Origin: JAKORR01 sp964608495
GTDB lineage: Bacteria > Armatimonadota > Zipacnadia > Zipacnadales > FEN-943
DNA: 5,844 bases
Assembly: GCA_964608495.1 (NCBI GenBank)
Contig: CAZSOQ010000290.1
Coordinates: forward strand, 1 to 5,844
Direction of reading: 5' to 3'
The position numbers and the translations under genes are program-made. Positions within the stretch are counted from its first letter, which is position 1. Each line of letters starts with the position of its first letter. The notes beneath the pieces are model-generated. The model worked only from the letters and a program-made list of their open reading frames with translations. It searched no databases and was not told the origin of the DNA. Below, piece after piece: positions 5,695 through 5,844 of the stretch.

Positions 5695-5712
5695 CCGCGC
5701 CACCCGGCGCGG
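5695..5712 (+). repeat. Small GC-rich stem-loop after the regulator gene
   Basis: CCGCGCC and GGCGCGG form a perfect 7-bp stem around an ACCC loop, followed by CCC and five A. There is no U tract, so it is not a terminator on the plus strand by itself. It may protect the 3' end of the mRNA or be incidental. Confidence 0.35.
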
Positions 5713-5739
5713 CCCAAAAACCGATCGAGCGGCAGTAGA

Positions 5740-5768
5740 GGGTGGGCATGGCTTCATGCCCACCCTTT
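5740..5768 (+). terminator. Intrinsic terminator of the response regulator
   Basis: GGGTGGGCATG (5740-5750) pairs perfectly with CATGCCCACCC (5755-5765) around a GCTT loop; outer A-U, G-U and A-U pairs (5737-5739 with 5766-5768) lengthen the stem to 14 bp. TTTCCCTTT follows. It lies about 85 nt after the regulator stop. The minus strand lacks a U tract after the stem, so it mainly serves plus-strand transcription. The bases from 5776 to the window end show no feature I can support. Confidence 0.85.
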
Positions 5769-5844
5769 CCCTTTACCTGCCACTTCGCCTCTCGCTCCCC
5801 GCCGCGCCCCTGCCCTCCGCCACGACCCTTGGGCTGTTACCTCC

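Noticed and set aside
5773..5844. Possible C-terminal end of a convergent minus-strand gene (stop TAA at 5775-5773)
   Set aside because: Only about 23 codons are visible, with low-complexity Gly/Arg/Ser composition, so coding cannot be supported.

Overview
The window is GC-rich, gene-dense bacterial chromosomal DNA. It has five substantial protein genes, no RNA genes, no CRISPR array and no transposase. The -35/-10 promoters are sigma-70-like, wobble positions are strongly G/C, and GTG and TTG starts occur alongside ATG. This suggests a high-GC bacterium, perhaps an uncultivated lineage such as a Chloroflexota relative, but the phylum cannot be fixed from sequence alone.

Left part (1-2341, minus strand): a MoxR-family AAA+ ATPase gene is followed by a DUF58 gene that runs off the left edge. 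This is the classic MoxR-DUF58 pair. The two genes are separated by 190 nt that hold a very strong 20-bp near-palindrome. The moxR start lies only 10 nt from an extended -10 box and has no Shine-Dalgarno sequence, so its transcript is probably leaderless.

Centre (2342-4728, plus strand): a promoter (TTGGCG-N17-TATAAT) divergent from moxR drives three tightly arranged genes. They encode a six-helix membrane protein, a protein with a helix at each end and a roughly 215-residue domain probably outside the membrane, and a second polytopic membrane protein. I cannot assign a function to any of the three. The arrangement suggests one membrane complex and is the best candidate here for an undescribed system. 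A 24-codon ORF bridges genes 1 and 2 with start/stop overlaps on both sides.

Right part (4729-5844): an intergenic region holds two promoter-like sequences and a TGTCAC-N3-GTGACA dyad. It is followed by an OmpR/PhoB-type response regulator and a strong intrinsic terminator. The regulator has Glu in place of the phosphoacceptor Asp and Ser in place of one acidic-pocket residue, so it probably does not use normal phosphorylation. No histidine kinase is adjacent. The last 70 nt hold nothing I can support.
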